64,000 nucleotides of DNA from an uncultured Brevibacillus sp. (GCA_946402065.1 CAMIVR010000002.1:1-64000), one strand, 5' to 3'. Counted from the first letter of the stretch, positions 28,005-37,393 are shown. The notes: a model not told the origin generated them from the letters alone. Numbers and translations: made by a program.

Positions 28005-28030
28005 AGATTACCTCAATCGGTCGGTAATCT
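28005..28030 (-). promoter_or_regulatory. Hairpin in front of flgE
   Basis: AGATTACC and GGTAATCT form a perfect eight-base-pair stem (28023-28030 with 28005-28012) around a ten-base loop, ending about 30 bases before the flgE ATG. A ten-base palindrome GGGCCGGCCC lies just upstream at 28049-28058. There is no long T-run, so a terminator is unlikely. It may be an RNA processing or stability element that sets the hook protein level apart from its neighbours. Confidence 0.45.
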
Positions 28031-28064
28031 ACTGGGCTTCCTCTGCGAGGGCCGGCCCGTTGTT

Positions 28065-28466
28065 CTACAATAAAATTGCACTGTCGATGTTGGTGAAGAC
28101 ATTGTCTTTCATATGTCCCTCGTCTACTGCCGTAATCACTTTGCGATTGGCTACGCTGACGACGTAAGCGACCTTATCCATTACTATCAATGACTCTTTC
28201 GAACCTTTGCCGGCTGCCTTCTGTACGGCGCCTTCCAATCGGGCTATATCCGATTCTGCCAGCTCAATGCCTCGTTCCTGCAAACGGCTGATCGCGTGCT
28301 GACTAAACGACAGCGATTTTGGCTTGGGGGCCGTTTTCTCCGTTTGCAGCGATTCGTTCAGCCATTGCTGAAAAGGCTTTTGAACTTCCGCCGGGGCTGG
28401 CTGGTGTGCGACTCCCCGCGGTGTCGGAGGAAAGTACGTCTGGCCAACACGAAATGGATGATTCAT
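28065..28466 (-). CDS. Flagellar operon protein (TIGR02530 family)
   Basis: A 133-residue cytosolic protein of the family known as 'flagellar operon protein' that lies near the hook genes in many Firmicutes. The N-terminal ~45 residues are Pro-rich; the conserved part is FSQHAISRLQERGIELAES followed by DKVAYVVSVANRKVITAVD. It is soluble, with no signal peptide. Its function is unproven; linkage to hook assembly is inferred. It starts 21 bases after fliK, in the slot where flgD would be expected. Confidence 0.88.
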   Translation of the reverse strand: MNHPFRVGQTYFPPTPRGVAHQPAPAEVQKPFQQWLNESLQTEKTAPKPKSLSFSQHAISRLQERGIELAESDIARLEGAVQKAAGKGSKESLIVMDKVAYVVSVANRKVITAVDEGHMKDNVFTNIDSAILL

Positions 28467-28487
28467 GGTGGTTAGTCCCCCTCGTAC

Positions 28488-29996
28488 TTATGCGGAGTAT
28501 TCGACATTCGCCTTGCTTGCCCGCAGCCAGCTCGCCACGTTTGTGCTGCTCTCATCGGTTAAGGCTTCAAGCGAAAATTCTGCTTGCTCCTCGTCTCCAC
28601 GATTTCGCTGCTGCTGATTCTCCTGTTGTCCGCGATTTTGCTCGCGCTGTTGCTGGAAGCCAAACTGCGGCTGCTGTGTCTGTTGCTGTTGCGACACCTC
28701 CAAGCGATCGACCTGGAGTCCCATTTGAGTCAAGGCTGCACGCAGTTGCGGGAGTTGGTTGTCAAGCAGCTCTTTGCCATTTACGGTATCCGCAGCGAAA
28801 TGCGCGGTAATTCCTTGGCTGCTGGAAATGATCTTGACATTCACCTGTCCAAGCGATTGCGGATGAAGGATCAATCTTGCTTCCGAAACACCATTTACAT
28901 TTGTCATTTTCAGTTGCTTGACAAACATATTGCTCACATCTGTCGCAACATGCTGCTCACGCACGACATACTGCGAGCCTGCTGGCGCCGCTGACTGTCC
29001 CAGAGCAGCGGATTGATTCTGACTGGTAGAAACCGCAGGAGCGATCGTCGCGACCGTAACAGGCTCCGCTGTGTCCGTTAACGCTTCACCTGCAATTGGC
29101 TGTTGCCCATTGAGCAGGTGTTTGTCAACGGTAGTGTCGAGACTGGCCATTTGCGCTACTGGCTTTAACTGATATGTGGCCAGGGCAGCATTTACTTGAT
29201 GGGCCGTCGGCTGTTGACGCAGACCCTGGCTGTTCAGGTGATTGACTTGAAAGCCGCGCTGACCCGCCAATGGATTTTTGGCGTTGAAGACGATGTTTGC
29301 TGTTTGCTTGCCCGTGTTTGTTTTTTCCGCTTTGTTCAGGTCGATCCCCATGCTCTCCAGAAGCTGTGTGACTTGCTGCCTCGCTTGAGTCACTTCCGGC
29401 AGCTCGGTTTCTTTTCCCGTCTGCCCCAGTGAAGAAAGCAATTGAACCATTTGGCTTGCCTCATCCTGAGACATGCCTTGCTGCATGAACGTAGTGGCCA
29501 AACCTTGTTTCGCTTGAACGAGCTTGTCCTCGTCAGGGTTTTGCAGAACATTTGCCAACTGCTGCAGGAAAGGGTCGACAGCTGTTTGCTTCTGCCCCGC
29601 CACCGCAGCCATGATCGGCAAACTTGCCATGCTGCTGTTCATGTCCGCTGTCGATACGTCTTTCATCATTTGACTTACCTGCGCGTCAACCACTGCAACC
29701 TGTTGCTGCGTCTGATTGTCCGTCGGAAGCTGGAACGGCAGCGGCGGCTGTTGCATGTTCGCCAGCATTTGTTCCAGCATCGCCAGCAAGTTGGTCAATT
29801 CCTCCGGCTGTTTATCGATATCTGCGGGGAGCATTTGCATAATCGTCGACTGCTCTTGACCGCCCATGGCGTTCGTCAGCTCGGATGCCAGCATTGCCCC
29901 GAAAATTCCGGAAGCATTCGCCGCTCCCTGATCGCCCCCCAACGTCGCAAGGCCTGGACCTCCTCCAAGATTTGGAATCAGATTCGCTACATTCAT
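28488..29996 (-). CDS. fliK: Flagellar hook-length control protein FliK
   Basis: FliK is the exported molecular ruler that measures the hook and triggers the FlhB switch. The long N-terminal ruler is Gln/Ala/Leu-rich with low complexity, and the C-terminal FliK domain is seen as EARLILHPQSLGQVNVKIIS and LRAALTQMGLQVDRLEV. The end (about 440-480) is a Gln/Arg/Asn-rich tail. 502 residues. The role and layout agree with the family; sequence conservation outside the C-domain is low, as usual. Confidence 0.92.
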   Translation of the reverse strand: MNVANLIPNLGGGPGLATLGGDQGAANASGIFGAMLASELTNAMGGQEQSTIMQMLPADIDKQPEELTNLLAMLEQMLANMQQPPLPFQLPTDNQTQQQVAVVDAQVSQMMKDVSTADMNSSMASLPIMAAVAGQKQTAVDPFLQQLANVLQNPDEDKLVQAKQGLATTFMQQGMSQDEASQMVQLLSSLGQTGKETELPEVTQARQQVTQLLESMGIDLNKAEKTNTGKQTANIVFNAKNPLAGQRGFQVNHLNSQGLRQQPTAHQVNAALATYQLKPVAQMASLDTTVDKHLLNGQQPIAGEALTDTAEPVTVATIAPAVSTSQNQSAALGQSAAPAGSQYVVREQHVATDVSNMFVKQLKMTNVNGVSEARLILHPQSLGQVNVKIISSSQGITAHFAADTVNGKELLDNQLPQLRAALTQMGLQVDRLEVSQQQQTQQPQFGFQQQREQNRGQQENQQQRNRGDEEQAEFSLEALTDESSTNVASWLRASKANVEYSA

Positions 29997-30052
29997 GTAC
30001 TCACCTCCTCAATTTAATTAGTTGCTTATGAAAACGATAGCGAGATAATCGC

Positions 30053-30949
30053 TTATCGGAGCAACTCGCTTGTAATTCGGGCAGCCATGGCACTATCGAG
30101 CTTGGAAATCTCCGTTAATACCTGTGCCCGTTTGTCGTTGGCCATTCCGGCGAGAATCGACATGGCTCGTTTGTGATTTGTATCCATTAACGTGATTAGG
30201 ATAGTCGATGCAGTCTGTGCTGGCATTTGCGAAAACGTGTTAATCAAGGAATCCATGCTGGTCGAATCTTGTCTCGTTTCGCTCAAAGCCTTGGTGAGCA
30301 CCTGTATCCGCTGCTGCAGCGCTGCGATATCGTCATCTTTGCTAACCACTGTGTCTTTCAACAGAATAGAAATGTCCGCAGCCTTTTTCGGATCCATCTT
30401 GGCTAAAATATCTGCCCGCTGTTCCGGCTTCATTTTGGTCAAGGCCGTTACCGCTTCCTCTACCGAAAGGTTTTCTACAATGGAAGCTGCATTCCTTGCA
30501 GACATTGTTGAATATATTTTGGCTAAATCCTGAAATTGTTTTTGCCGCTCTTCGTCTGTAGCGCGTTTGTCTTCCATCATCTTCTGCAAATCCTGGACTT
30601 GCTTTTGCAGCGCCTGGATGGTGCTGTCCTTTTTCGCGACCTCCGCCTGAAGCGTCGTCAGCGTCTCTTTACTTTTGTTCAGGTCGCTTTTTGTCGTCTC
30701 CAGCTGTTTTGTCGTTTTGTCCGCGATCGCCTTTTCCGAATCAGGCTCGGCAGGAGGATCCGGGATAATCTTTTCTACGTAAGGAATCGAATTCGCAAAC
30801 GTTAGCACTTTTCCGATGACGTTCACACCTAGGAGGCTAAGCAGTACACCACCTAAGAGACTCGCAAACAATGCCGGAATTAAAATCATATAGAAAAACC
30901 ATTCCCATTTGCTATATGACTTCTCTTCTTGTTCTTTGAGCTCTTCCAT
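30053..30949 (-). CDS. MotE/YlxF-like MgtE-N-domain protein
   Basis: A 298-residue protein with one membrane segment (about residues 18-40), a long coiled coil (about 75-145) and two MgtE-N-like helical repeats (SARNAASIVENLSVEEAVTAL and MPAQTASTILITLMDTN). This architecture is that of YlxF in the B. subtilis fla/che operon, and of MotE chaperones in other bacteria. A role in placing or guarding motor or export parts is probable. It follows fliJ by 19 bases and precedes fliK, the usual position. Confidence 0.88.
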   Translation of the reverse strand: MEELKEQEEKSYSKWEWFFYMILIPALFASLLGGVLLSLLGVNVIGKVLTFANSIPYVEKIIPDPPAEPDSEKAIADKTTKQLETTKSDLNKSKETLTTLQAEVAKKDSTIQALQKQVQDLQKMMEDKRATDEERQKQFQDLAKIYSTMSARNAASIVENLSVEEAVTALTKMKPEQRADILAKMDPKKAADISILLKDTVVSKDDDIAALQQRIQVLTKALSETRQDSTSMDSLINTFSQMPAQTASTILITLMDTNHKRAMSILAGMANDKRAQVLTEISKLDSAMAARITSELLR

Positions 30950-30968
30950 ACTGAAGCTCCTTCCCCAC

Positions 30969-31409
30969 TTATCTGCGCATGTATTGATTCAGTCCGATTT
31001 CATCCAATTCTTTTTGTTCGCGCTGCTTGTATTCGTCCTCGAACTTTTCCCGTTCTTTTGCTTTCAGCTGTTCCCAGAGTCTCGTTTCCTGCATTTTAAA
31101 CGTCAGCTTCCGCTGGCAAAGCTCCATTTCCTGTTCGCAGCCGTAGAGCGTGTTTTGCTGGGTGACAATCGCTTTATCGATGGCATCCCGATAACGCGTC
31201 ATCTCGATGAGTTGAGCCGCTGTGCAGGCGCGGTCCTGAATCGCGTACATAGAGACGGTCAAGGCCTCCCGCCGATCATTCAGGCGCTCCAGCTTCGCTT
31301 CTTCTTCCGTCTTCTTCTGGACTGACTTGCCAAAGGCCCATTCTGCCTGCTCTTTTTCCTTTTCCTTCAAGTCGAGAATCTTTTGCAGATGATAGCTGAA
31401 CTTTTTCAT
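30969..31409 (-). CDS. fliJ: Flagellar export chaperone FliJ
   Basis: FliJ is the small coiled-coil stalk that links the FliI ATPase to FlhA. The 146 residues are almost entirely helical and charged, starting KKFSYHLQKILDLKEKEKEQ, typical of the family. Its ATG overlaps the fliI stop (ATGA), so translation is coupled. Confidence 0.93.
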   Translation of the reverse strand: MKKFSYHLQKILDLKEKEKEQAEWAFGKSVQKKTEEEAKLERLNDRREALTVSMYAIQDRACTAAQLIEMTRYRDAIDKAIVTQQNTLYGCEQEMELCQRKLTFKMQETRLWEQLKAKEREKFEDEYKQREQKELDEIGLNQYMRR

Positions 31410-32731
31410 CCGTTCATTCCCCCAAAGTGAGCAATGAGTGCTTTTATCGTCTGTTCAAGATTGGACGGCTCGTGCGTACCCTGCGCTGTAAATTCGCGGA
31501 TCGCATCTTTTGCCCTGATCGCCGCATCGATTTCTCGATTGGTTCCCATTTTGTAGGCTCCGATATTGATCAAGTCCTCCGCCTCTTTATGCGTGGCAAG
31601 CAGCCGTTTCAGCCGTTGGGCCGCATCGAGATGAGCATCCGAGCAGATTCCGTTCATTACCCGGCTTACACTGGCGAGCACATCGATCGCGGGAAATTGG
31701 CCTTTTTGGGCAATTTTTCGATCAAGCACGATATGCCCGTCCAAAATCCCGCGCACGGCGTCGGCAATCGGATCGTTCATATCGTCCGAGTCAACCAATA
31801 CGGTGTAGAACCCGGTAATGCTTCCTTTGTTGGCAGTACCTGCCCGTTCCAACAGCTTCGGCAGAAGGGCAAAAACAGAAGGCGTATACCCGCGAGTCGC
31901 CGGCGGTTCGCCAATCGCCAGGCCGACTTCCCGTTGAGCCATGGCAAAGCGCGTCACGGAATCCATCATCAGCATCACATTGAGCCCGCGATCGCGGAAG
32001 TATTCTGCAATCGATGTGGCGATCATCGCGCCCTTGATCCGGATCATGGCCGGCTGGTCAGATGTCGCCACAACCAGCACAGAGCGCTTCAAGCCATCTT
32101 CACCCAAATCTCGTTCGATGAACTCCATTACTTCGCGGCCGCGCTCGCCGATCAGCCCGATGACGTTAATATCCGCTGTCGTATTTCGGGCGATCATTCC
32201 GAGCAACGTGCTTTTCCCTACCCCGGAACCCGCGAAAATCCCCACCCGCTGCCCTTTGCCGACCGTCATCAAGCCGTCAATCGCTCTGACTCCGACGCTC
32301 AACGGTTCGATAATCCGCGGGCGGAGCAGCGGGTTCGGCGGTTGATTGTTGGTAGGAAAATTGGTTAATCCAAACGGCTGGGTTCCGCCAGTAAGCGGTC
32401 TGCCCAGGCCATCCAGAATCGTGCCGAGAATTTCCGGTCCGACTTTGACGCTGAGCGGTTTGCCGGTTGCAACCACGTCGCAGCCAGGTCCAATCGACGT
32501 CAGTTCACCGAGTGGCATCATCAGCACTTTATTGTCACGAAACCCGACAACTTCCGCCATGATCGGCTCTTGGTTCAACTGCGAATAAATCAGACAAACC
32601 TCCCCCAGCTTTGCTTCCGGCCCCTGTGATTCAATCGTCAACCCTACGACTTGCGTCACTTTGCCGTTTACCTTGACGGGATCAAGCTGTTCAATTGCCT
32701 GCACATACTTGGTGATATCAAGTGAGCTCAT
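31406..32731 (-). CDS. fliI: Flagellum-specific ATPase FliI
   Basis: FliI is the hexameric ATPase at the base of the export apparatus. Walker A is FAGSGVGKSTLL at residues 166-177, Walker B is in VMLMMDSVTRFAMAQREVGL, and the F1-beta-like GYTPSVFALLPKLLERAG motif follows. 441 residues is normal. The ATG overlaps the end of fliH by 14 bases; fliH encodes its regulator. Confidence 0.98.
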   Translation of the reverse strand: MSSLDITKYVQAIEQLDPVKVNGKVTQVVGLTIESQGPEAKLGEVCLIYSQLNQEPIMAEVVGFRDNKVLMMPLGELTSIGPGCDVVATGKPLSVKVGPEILGTILDGLGRPLTGGTQPFGLTNFPTNNQPPNPLLRPRIIEPLSVGVRAIDGLMTVGKGQRVGIFAGSGVGKSTLLGMIARNTTADINVIGLIGERGREVMEFIERDLGEDGLKRSVLVVATSDQPAMIRIKGAMIATSIAEYFRDRGLNVMLMMDSVTRFAMAQREVGLAIGEPPATRGYTPSVFALLPKLLERAGTANKGSITGFYTVLVDSDDMNDPIADAVRGILDGHIVLDRKIAQKGQFPAIDVLASVSRVMNGICSDAHLDAAQRLKRLLATHKEAEDLINIGAYKMGTNREIDAAIRAKDAIREFTAQGTHEPSNLEQTIKALIAHFGGMNG

Positions 32732-33539
32732 CTACTTCACTTCCTCGTGCTAACTCCAACAGTACCTGCTTGATCTCACTCAATTGCAAATCAATCCGCG
32801 CATCGATACTGCCCAGCGGTGTCCGAATGACGCAGCCTTCATCCTGAACCGTGTAGTCCGGATAAATCGTAAGCTCAGCCTGTCCATCCAGCAGTTCCAA
32901 AAGCTGTTTGCGGTGCTCCTGAATGAATTCGAACTGATGATGGTTGACACAGATGGTGATTTCGCCGTGAACCCGCGAGCGGCGGAGCACACGGCTCAGC
33001 ATGTTCAATTTTTTCTCTGGTGAAAGAGCCAGCTCCTCACCGATAATTTTCTTGGCGATTTCCGTACTCAGCTCAATGAGGAACGGCTCGGCTTCGGCAA
33101 GAATTTTTTCTTTTTCGACGTACGCCTGCTCCAGCACTTCACGCGCGGTCTGGACTCGCTGCTGTTCTTCACTGATCACTTGCTGCATTCCTTGCTGAAA
33201 GCCGGCATGGTAGCCTTGTTCCATTACCTGCTGTCGTTCTTCTTCCATCGCTCGCTGTGCTTCCTGGCGCTTCTCCTCTATCCAGCTTTCAAGCTCGCTT
33301 GCCGCTGCTTGCTTCAGCTGCTCCGCATGTTGCGCTGCTTCCTGCAAAATCTTTTGTGCCATCTCTTCAGCGTCGCGAATGATGATCCGGGCTTCCGCTT
33401 CAGCATCTCTTAAAAATTTTTCATTCTCTTGCAACCTTTGATCTGTTTCTTCCGTCTTATGTTGCGAAGATGCTTTAACAGCGAGGATTATCTTTTCTTC
33501 TGATTCTGAATAGCTCGAAGCTTTGAAAATCCTAGACAA
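32718..33539 (-). CDS. fliH: Flagellar assembly protein FliH
   Basis: FliH binds and restrains FliI and ties it to the C-ring. The sequence has a long charged coiled coil (about residues 30-145), then the C-terminal FliH domain (LSTEIAKKIIGEELALSPEK and RSRVHGEITICVNHHQFEFI). The TTG at 33539, giving MSRIFKASSY, has GGAGG about 11 bases upstream and overlaps the fliG stop by eight bases; an ATG three codons earlier touches that ribosome site and is less likely. About 273 residues. Confidence 0.92.
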   Translation of the reverse strand: MSRIFKASSYSESEEKIILAVKASSQHKTEETDQRLQENEKFLRDAEAEARIIIRDAEEMAQKILQEAAQHAEQLKQAAASELESWIEEKRQEAQRAMEEERQQVMEQGYHAGFQQGMQQVISEEQQRVQTAREVLEQAYVEKEKILAEAEPFLIELSTEIAKKIIGEELALSPEKKLNMLSRVLRRSRVHGEITICVNHHQFEFIQEHRKQLLELLDGQAELTIYPDYTVQDEGCVIRTPLGSIDARIDLQLSEIKQVLLELARGSEVDELT

Positions 33540-34545
33540 TAATATCATCCCCTCCGCCGCGAGCGATGATGATTTCACCCGCTTCTTCTAGGCGACGGAT
33601 TGTAGCAACAATGCGAGACTGTGCTTCTTCGACATCGCGAAGGCGAACGGGGCCCATGAACTCCATCTCTTCTTTAAATGTCTCAGCCATGCGTTTGGAC
33701 ATATTTTTAAAGATAACTTCGCGAACTTCCTCGCTTGCCACTTTAAGCGCAAGCTGCAAATCGGCGTTTTCGACGTCGCGAATGACGCGTTGGATAGAGC
33801 GGTTGTCGAGGCTGGCAATGTCCTCGAACACGAACATCCGCTTCTTGATTTCTTCGGCAAGCTCCGGGTCTTGGATTTCCAATGCATCCAGGATCGTCCG
33901 TTCTGTGCTCCGGTCTACACCGTTTAATACATTGACGATGGCTTCGATACCACCCGCTTGCGAGTAATCCTGCGTGACCGTCGCCGACAGCTTTTGCTCG
34001 AGCACCTGCTCTACCTGAGCGATAACCTCCGGAGACGTGCTGTCCATCAGAGCGATACGCTTCGCAACATCGGCCTGGCGCTCCTGTGGCAGTGCCGACA
34101 GGATGAGCGCAGACTGCGTCGGATCCAAATAGGCAAGAACTAGCGCAATTGTTTGCGAGTGCTCATTTTGCAGGAAGTTCAAGATTTGATTCGGGTCTGC
34201 CTTGCGGGCAAAATCGAAAGGTCTAACCTGCAGGTTAGCAGTCAATCGATTGATAATATCCATTGCTTTGGTTTCACCCAGTGCTTTTTGCAAAATCTCT
34301 TTCGCATAGGTGATACCGCCTTGTGAAATTACATCCTTCGCTACTGCGATCTGGTGGAATTCGGAGAGAATACGATCCTTCTCTTCGTTATCCACCCGTC
34401 TTACATTAGCAATTTCTAACGTCAACTGCTCAATCTCGTCTTCTCGCAAATGTTTGAACACTTGGGCTGATACTTCCGGTCCAAGCGAGATGAGAAGAAT
34501 TGCAGCCTTCTGTCGGCCTGTCAATTCTTTGGCACCGCGAGCCAT
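33532..34545 (-). CDS. fliG: Flagellar motor switch protein FliG
   Basis: FliG links the MS ring to the C-ring and contacts the stator. N-terminal ELTGRQKAAILLISLG, the EHSQTIALVLAYLDPTQSA motif of the middle domain, and the C-terminal charged torque helix (NRSIQRVIRDVENADLQLAL) are all present. ATG at 34545 (MARGAKELTG) has GGGAG eight bases upstream; a GTG three codons earlier is less well placed. 337 residues, normal. Confidence 0.97.
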   Translation of the reverse strand: MARGAKELTGRQKAAILLISLGPEVSAQVFKHLREDEIEQLTLEIANVRRVDNEEKDRILSEFHQIAVAKDVISQGGITYAKEILQKALGETKAMDIINRLTANLQVRPFDFARKADPNQILNFLQNEHSQTIALVLAYLDPTQSALILSALPQERQADVAKRIALMDSTSPEVIAQVEQVLEQKLSATVTQDYSQAGGIEAIVNVLNGVDRSTERTILDALEIQDPELAEEIKKRMFVFEDIASLDNRSIQRVIRDVENADLQLALKVASEEVREVIFKNMSKRMAETFKEEMEFMGPVRLRDVEEAQSRIVATIRRLEEAGEIIIARGGGDDIIV

Positions 34546-34557
34546 TTCTCTCACTCC

Positions 34558-36141
34558 CTAATCTTCAGCTAACCATGTGCGGAGCAAGACAACAAATTCG
34601 TCAGGCCTGCTACGCGCCAGTTTTTCCAGTTGTTTGCGCACTACTACTTCGTCGCTATCTTCGTTGTAAGCGATATCCGGTACTTCAAATGGCTGTGGTT
34701 GAGGAATATCAGGCAACTCTTCTTCTGCTGCTTTTGTTTGGCGTCGACGGTATACAAGAAAGGCAACCGCACCAAGAGCGAGGAGAGCTACTGCTCCAGC
34801 ACCATAGAGTAGGGCAGGACTCAAGCTTGACGGATTTTCGATGACGACTTTACCTGAGAATGTCCGCGGGAATACAGAGATGCGATCGTCCAGCTGTGCC
34901 TGGGTAATCCCCGGATTGCTGTCACTCAAAGTAACCCGAACTACGTTGCGCAACACTTGTTTAATGCTTTCAATCGTTTGATCGTCGATTTGCCCGCCTT
35001 CCGGTGGCTCCACTCCGACGTTTATCGTCAAATCTTTTACCTTGTACGGACTTTCCGTAATGTTTCTCGTAATCCGGTTTACTTCCCGATTGACGGTATC
35101 GCTCAGTTCTTCGTATTGACTGTTGGTACCCTGCTGAGCAGCTCCCGGAAAGCTTGGTACGTCATTCGTTCCGGTCCCTGCTGTCCCGCCTGGAGGCGTT
35201 CCTTGACCGGTGAACGTCTTCGTGCTTTTCTGGGTACTGATCGCCAATCCTTCATTATTCGCTTGATCAGGTGCTGTCACCAGATTTTCAACGCGATTTT
35301 CTTTGGAGAAGTCAATCTTGACAGCTGTTTGCACAATGACCTTGTTCCTGTCCATAATCGTGCCGAAAAAATTGAACAAATCTTTTTGCAGCTTCTCTTC
35401 AACATCTGCCTTGATTCTCTCTTGCTGCTGATATACTGTCAGCGAACCTGAGTCTTCATCGGTATCGTTTAATTTGAGCATGTTGGAAAATTGATCGGTG
35501 ATCGTAATATTCTCGATCGGCAGCTTTTCTACACTGCGAGAAACAATATAGTATAATGCCCGTTTCTGATCTTCTGTCAGTTTCGTGCCAGGCTCCACTT
35601 CGATGATGACCGACGCAGTTGCCTGATCCTTCGTATCTGTGATCCACTTTTCTTCATTTGCAAGCGAGAGCATGACCTGGGCGCTTTTGACATTCTTTAC
35701 ACGCTCAAGCATTTTTTTCAATTCAAGCTGCAGCGCATCTTTTTTCAGGACTTGAAATTGCTTGTCTGTAATCCCGAATGTACTGCTGCCTGTAAAAATT
35801 TGTGTGCTGATCCCCGCTTCGCTCGGAATCCCTTTCGCCGCTAGATCAACGATTACGTCCTGGGCGTTTTTCTCAGGAACCTCGATTCCCGTACCATTGT
35901 TAATGATATGGTAATCAACTTTTCTCGAATCAAGCTCTTGTTTGATTGTTCCAATCTCTTGCTCACTTAGCCTCTGATTATAAAGGGATACATAAACCGG
36001 TCTGGAAGCAATATATATGTATAGACCAAGTGATATAAGCAGAAACAGAGTAATTGAGGAAAGCAACCATTTTTGCTTGTTGCTCAAACTATTCCATTTA
36101 TCTACAAGTTGGTTGCGATAAATTAGCAGACGCTCTTTCAT
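34558..36141 (-). CDS. fliF: Flagellar MS-ring protein FliF
   Basis: FliF forms the MS ring in the membrane. An N-terminal membrane segment (about residues 25-48), the ring-building motifs (YHIINNGTGIEVPEKNAQDV, then LALKKMLERVKNVKSAQVML-type sequence), a Gly/Thr/Pro-rich disordered region (about 300-350), and a C-terminal membrane segment (about 445-465) precede the short FliG-binding tail. 527 residues is normal. Confidence 0.97.
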   Translation of the reverse strand: MKERLLIYRNQLVDKWNSLSNKQKWLLSSITLFLLISLGLYIYIASRPVYVSLYNQRLSEQEIGTIKQELDSRKVDYHIINNGTGIEVPEKNAQDVIVDLAAKGIPSEAGISTQIFTGSSTFGITDKQFQVLKKDALQLELKKMLERVKNVKSAQVMLSLANEEKWITDTKDQATASVIIEVEPGTKLTEDQKRALYYIVSRSVEKLPIENITITDQFSNMLKLNDTDEDSGSLTVYQQQERIKADVEEKLQKDLFNFFGTIMDRNKVIVQTAVKIDFSKENRVENLVTAPDQANNEGLAISTQKSTKTFTGQGTPPGGTAGTGTNDVPSFPGAAQQGTNSQYEELSDTVNREVNRITRNITESPYKVKDLTINVGVEPPEGGQIDDQTIESIKQVLRNVVRVTLSDSNPGITQAQLDDRISVFPRTFSGKVVIENPSSLSPALLYGAGAVALLALGAVAFLVYRRRQTKAAEEELPDIPQPQPFEVPDIAYNEDSDEVVVRKQLEKLARSRPDEFVVLLRTWLAED

Positions 36142-36172
36142 GATTCACCTCACCAGGATTTCTCAGCACCTA

Positions 36173-36469
36173 TTACAGCGACATGCGCATGATCTCTTGA
36201 TATGATTCAATGGCTTTGTTGCGCACCTGCATCGTTAATTGTAATAGGACGGATGATTTCTGGCTGGCGATCGTCACCTGATGAACATCCTCAATCGTAC
36301 CCGCAACGAATTGATTCGTTAATTTCTCCGAAGCAAACTGGGCCTGGTTCACTTCATCCATCGCTTCATTCAAAAAATTGGAAAATGATTTCGCTACTTC
36401 GGCAGTTGACGGTCCATTCGTCGGTTTAAGCTGGGTTAACCCCACATTTCCAATACCATTTACCTCCAT
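36173..36469 (-). CDS. fliE: Flagellar MS-ring/rod adaptor FliE
   Basis: FliE joins the MS ring to the rod. The 98-residue protein ends in the family motif QVTIASQKSSVLLQLTMQVR and RNKAIESYQEIMRM. ATG at 36469 has AAGGAG nine bases upstream. It lies 13 bases after flgC and 31 bases before fliF, standard order. Confidence 0.95.
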   Translation of the reverse strand: MEVNGIGNVGLTQLKPTNGPSTAEVAKSFSNFLNEAMDEVNQAQFASEKLTNQFVAGTIEDVHQVTIASQKSSVLLQLTMQVRNKAIESYQEIMRMSL

Positions 36470-36482
36470 GAATGCTTACTCC

Positions 36483-36944
36483 TTATCTACCATTTATTTC
36501 GAAAGCTTTCATCATCATACTTTTCGTAGCATTTAAGGCAGTAATATTGGCTTCATATGCGCGAGAAGCAGATATCATATCTACCATCTCTTTCATCATG
36601 TCAACATTCGACATCAGAACGTATCCGTCTGCATCCGCATCCGGGTGATCCGGATTGTAAACCCGTTTAAAAGGAGTGTTGTCTTCGCGAATAGCGGTAA
36701 CCCGTACCCCTTGTTCCGGCTGTGGAGAAACATAGCCGATCGCTGCTTGGAGAACATTGTCGAACGATTGATTCGTTTTCGGCGCGAGATCGACAACTTT
36801 GCGTCGATAAGGCTGCCAAACTCCGTTCACCATGTTTGCTCGTGTCGATCCCGCATTGGCGATATTTGCAGCAATCGTGTCCAAGCGAAGACGGTTAGCC
36901 GTTAGCGCGGATGCACTGGTATCCATACCTTGAAACAAACTCAA
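36483..36944 (-). CDS. flgC: Flagellar basal-body rod protein FlgC
   Basis: FlgC is a proximal rod protein. The rod motif TANRLRLDTIAANIANAGST is near the N-terminus and the C-terminal helix DMMKEMVDMISASRAYEANI closes the coiled coil. 153 residues. The start is TTG at 36944 with GGGAGG upstream lying in the end of flgB. Confidence 0.95.
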   Translation of the reverse strand: MSLFQGMDTSASALTANRLRLDTIAANIANAGSTRANMVNGVWQPYRRKVVDLAPKTNQSFDNVLQAAIGYVSPQPEQGVRVTAIREDNTPFKRVYNPDHPDADADGYVLMSNVDMMKEMVDMISASRAYEANITALNATKSMMMKAFEINGR

Positions 36945-36950
36945 CTTGCA

Positions 36951-37355
36951 TTACCTCCCGCCTTCAATTACATTATGCAATTTGGCAAAATACTCGTTGG
37001 TCATTGTAACCAAGCCGTTGTACCAGATTTGATTTTTTGCCAATTGATTTCCTTCATACTCTACATCCACGTTGTTCCCGTTATTTTGCATAATGAAACC
37101 TGCATTCGAGGTAATTTGTGGTAGAGGTATGCCGTTTCCTTTTCCGAACGGGATATGTTTCGGATTGGTGCGGTAAGCTTCCAGCCCTTTTGTCGAACCG
37201 TTCAGCTCCTCTCGGAGGAGATCCTCGAAGACGACCTGTTTGCTTTTGAATTGCGGGGTATCTTGGTTTGCAAGGTTATTCAAAATCGTGCGGTTTCGCA
37301 GAGTTGCTGCGTCCAAGGAACGTTCCAGCATTCCCAATGAATTGGTAGAAAACAA
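36951..37355 (-). CDS. flgB: Flagellar basal-body rod protein FlgB
   Basis: FlgB is a proximal rod protein and the first gene of the fla/che operon. The rod motif LRNRTILNNLANQDTPQFKS is at residues 20-39. 134 residues. The start is TTG at 37355 with CGGAGGCGG about seven bases upstream; no ATG fits. A long leader (about 80 nt) with a hairpin precedes it. Confidence 0.94.
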   Translation of the reverse strand: MFSTNSLGMLERSLDAATLRNRTILNNLANQDTPQFKSKQVVFEDLLREELNGSTKGLEAYRTNPKHIPFGKGNGIPLPQITSNAGFIMQNNGNNVDVEYEGNQLAKNQIWYNGLVTMTNEYFAKLHNVIEGGR

Positions 37356-37393
37356 CGTAATCCGCCTCCGTTAGAATTTCGTAGTATTCTTCT

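Noticed and set aside
31427-32368. 313-codon plus-strand open frame
   Set aside because: It is antisense to fliI and has no independent signals.
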